Shown here: piece by piece, positions 6,276 through 7,698 of the stretch
How positions within the stretch are numbered: the first letter of the stretch is position 1
Layout: the number at the start of each line of letters is the position of its first letter
Assembly: GCA_030150425.1 (NCBI GenBank)
Contig: JASLFY010000280.1
Location: 1-7,698 of the forward strand
Length of the DNA: 7,698 nt
DNA from: Yimella sp.
GTDB taxonomy: Bacteria > Actinomycetota > Actinomycetes > Actinomycetales > Dermatophilaceae
Direction: 5' to 3'
Made by a program: the position numbers and the translations under genes
Notes under the pieces: generated by a model
What the model was told of the DNA's origin: nothing
What the model saw: the letters and a program-made list of their open reading frames with translations, nothing else
Database searches by the model: none

Positions 6276-6281
6276 ATGCTA
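6276..6281 (-). promoter_or_regulatory. -10 element of a probable leaderless promoter for the GAD-like gene
   Basis: TAGCAT on the minus strand ends six bases before the A of the ATG at 6269. This puts the expected transcription start at that A. The lack of any Shine-Dalgarno upstream supports a leaderless mRNA, which is common in actinobacteria. No clear -35 box is visible. Confidence 0.5.
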
Positions 6282-6300
6282 ACCGGGCCCACCCCCAAAC

Positions 6301-6319
6301 CCGGGTGATACCACCCCGG
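6301..6319. repeat. Imperfect palindrome in the divergent valS / GAD-like promoter region
   Basis: CCGGGTG and CACCCCGG flank a four-base ATAC centre. The arms are complementary except for one extra C. The palindrome sits about midway in the 72-base gap between two divergent genes, where an operator could act on both, but the match is short and the region is G/C-rich. No known regulator site is recognised. Confidence 0.3.
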
Positions 6320-6341
6320 CCGGGATGGGAACATATGACCC

Positions 6342-7698
6342 ATGACTGAGACCACTGACTCCACCCGCGCCCTGGGCCCGATTCCGGACAAGCCCACCGT
6401 CGACGGCTTGGAGGACAAGTGGGGGCAGGTATGGCGCGAGCAGGACACGTACGCCTTCGACCGGGCGCGCGCTGTGCAGCTGCCGCGGGAGCAGATCTTC
6501 GCGGTCGACACTCCCCCGCCGACCGCGAGCGGTTCGCTGCACGTCGGCCACGTCTTCGGTTACACCCAGGCCGACTGCCTGGCGCGCTACCACCGGATGA
6601 CCGGCAAGGAGGTCTTCTACCCGATCGGGTGGGACGACAACGGTCTGCCGACCGAGCGCCGCGTGCAGAACTACTACGGCGTCCGCGGTGACGCGAGCCT
6701 GCCGTACGACCCGTCGTTCACCCCGCCCTTCGAGGGCGGCGACGGCAAGTCGGTCAAGGCGGCCGACCAGAAGCCGATCGGTCGACAGAACTTCATCGAG
6801 CTGTGCGAGAAGCTCACCGCGATCGACGAGGTGAGCTTCGAGGACACCTTCCGCCGGCTCGGTCTGTCGATCGACTGGAACGTGCAGTACCGCACCATCG
6901 ACGACCGTTCCCGCGCCGTCGCCCAGCAGGCGTTCCTGCGCAACCTGCGGCGCGGCGAGGCCTACCAGGCGGAGGCCCCGGGCCTGTGGGACGTCACCTT
7001 CCAGACCGCGGTCGCGCAGGCCGAACTGGAGGCCCGCGACTACCCCGGCGCTTTCCACAAGATCAGCTTCCACCGCCCCGGTGGCGAGACCGTCGAGATC
7101 GAGACCACCCGCCCCGAGCTGCTGCCGGCGGTCGTCGCGCTGATCGCCCACCCGGACGACGAGCGCTACCAGCCGCTGTTCGGTTCGACCGTCACCTCGC
7201 CGCTGTTCGGCGTCGAGATCCCGGTGGTCGCCCACCCGGCCGCCGAGCCGGACAAGGGCGCAGGCATCGCGATGTGCTGCACCTTCGGTGACCTCACCGA
7301 CGTCCAGTGGTGGCGCGAGCTCCAGCTGCCGATCCGCTCGATCATCACCCGCAACGACCGCCTCACCGGCGAGACCCCGGAATGGATCGCGGGCGGTCCG
7401 GGCGAGCAGCTCTACACCGAGCAGCTGGCCGCCAAGACCGTCCACTCCGCCCGCGAGGCGATCGTCGCCGCGCTGCGCGGGTCCGGCGACCTGATCGGCG
7501 AGCCGGTCAAGACCCAGCGCAAGGCGAACTTCTTCGAGAAGGGCGACAAGCCGCTGGAGATCGTCACCAGCCGCCAGTGGTACCTGCGCAACGGTGGCCG
7601 CGACGAGGAGCTGCGTGACGCCCTGATCGCGCGCGGCTCGGAGATCGGCTTCCACCCCGACTTCATGAAGCACCGCTACGAGAACTGGGTCGGCGGCC
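6342..7698 (+). CDS. valS: Valyl-tRNA synthetase, N-terminal 452 residues (3' end outside window)
   Basis: Open frame from the ATG at 6342 to the window edge, about half of a normal ValRS of roughly 850-900 residues. It would charge tRNA-Val and hydrolyse Thr-tRNA-Val. The HIGH motif is HVGH at 67-70, within PPPTASGSLHVGHVFGYTQA. GWDDNGLPTERRV at 96-108 follows, and it resembles the archaeal/rickettsial (type 2) ValRS more than the common bacterial type. The CP1 editing domain shows ETTRPELLPAVVALIAHP at 254-271 and KGAGIAMCCTFGDLTDVQWW at 305-324. SRQWYL is at 410-415. KMSKS lies beyond the window. An out-of-frame ATG at 6335 stops within five codons. The Shine-Dalgarno is weak (GGGA at 6327-6330, 11 bases away). 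No T-box or other leader structure precedes it, unlike ileS. It is transcribed away from the GAD-like gene across a 72-base gap. Confidence 0.95.
   Translation, partial: MTETTDSTRALGPIPDKPTVDGLEDKWGQVWREQDTYAFDRARAVQLPREQIFAVDTPPPTASGSLHVGHVFGYTQADCLARYHRMTGKEVFYPIGWDDNGLPTERRVQNYYGVRGDASLPYDPSFTPPFEGGDGKSVKAADQKPIGRQNFIELCEKLTAIDEVSFEDTFRRLGLSIDWNVQYRTIDDRSRAVAQQAFLRNLRRGEAYQAEAPGLWDVTFQTAVAQAELEARDYPGAFHKISFHRPGGETVEIETTRPELLPAVVALIAHPDDERYQPLFGSTVTSPLFGVEIPVVAHPAAEPDKGAGIAMCCTFGDLTDVQWWRELQLPIRSIITRNDRLTGETPEWIAGGPGEQLYTEQLAAKTVHSAREAIVAALRGSGDLIGEPVKTQRKANFFEKGDKPLEIVTSRQWYLRNGGRDEELRDALIARGSEIGFHPDFMKHRYENWVGG

Noticed and set aside
6301..6320. A T-box-like GGGGTGGTATCACC on the minus strand in the valS / GAD-like gap.
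   Set aside because: It lacks the ACCGCG part of the T-box, has no specifier hairpin, and the gap is too short for a leader.
6279..7673. A 464-residue minus-strand open frame opposite valS.
   Set aside because: Antisense shadow of valS; it would also overlap the divergent promoter region and has no recognisable domain.
1..7698. Insertion sequences, CRISPR arrays, tRNA genes, att sites or origins.
   Set aside because: No transposase frame, regularly spaced repeats, tRNA-like cloverleaf or DnaA-box cluster was seen on either strand.

Overview
The window looks like chromosomal DNA of a high-GC actinobacterium. Coding positions are strongly G/C-biased, and the gene set is actinobacterial: folC followed by a DUF4233 membrane protein, a eukaryote-like (type 2) IleRS, an archaeal/rickettsial-like ValRS, and a T-box leader with an ultrashort Stem I ahead of ileS. 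As far as I recall, ileS next to folC is commoner in Micrococcales, whereas mycobacteria and Streptomyces have valS there. That order-level placement is inference only. Nothing in the window suggests a plasmid, phage, insertion sequence or CRISPR array.

Layout from right to left. Positions 6342-7698 (+) hold the first half of valS, cut by the window edge. A 72-base divergent gap (6270-6341) separates it from a leftward gene (5694-6269) for a GAD-like/DUF1851 protein of the Tdi1 immunity type, which appears to be leaderless. The 235-base gap at 5459-5693 is almost filled by a T-box riboswitch. It is read leftwards and shows an AUC isoleucine specifier, a Stem II hairpin, the GGGUGGUACCGCG T-box and a Shine-Dalgarno sequence that can be sequestered. 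It precedes ileS (2144-5458, 1104 aa). A tightly packed leftward operon follows: ileS, a GNAT acetyltransferase (4-base gap), folC (ATGA overlap), a possible 21-codon micro-ORF, and a DUF4233 membrane protein that runs off the left edge.

Functionally this is mostly housekeeping: charging of tRNA-Ile and tRNA-Val, and polyglutamylation of folates. The T-box would raise IleRS translation when uncharged tRNA-Ile accumulates. The close spacing downstream could spread part of that response to the acetyltransferase and folC.

I did not find a clearly new system. The observations most worth a second look are the T-box and its two exclusive pairings around the ribosome-binding site, the orphan immunity-like gene between two synthetases, and the micro-ORF joined at both ends by TGA/ATG overlaps between folC and the DUF4233 gene.
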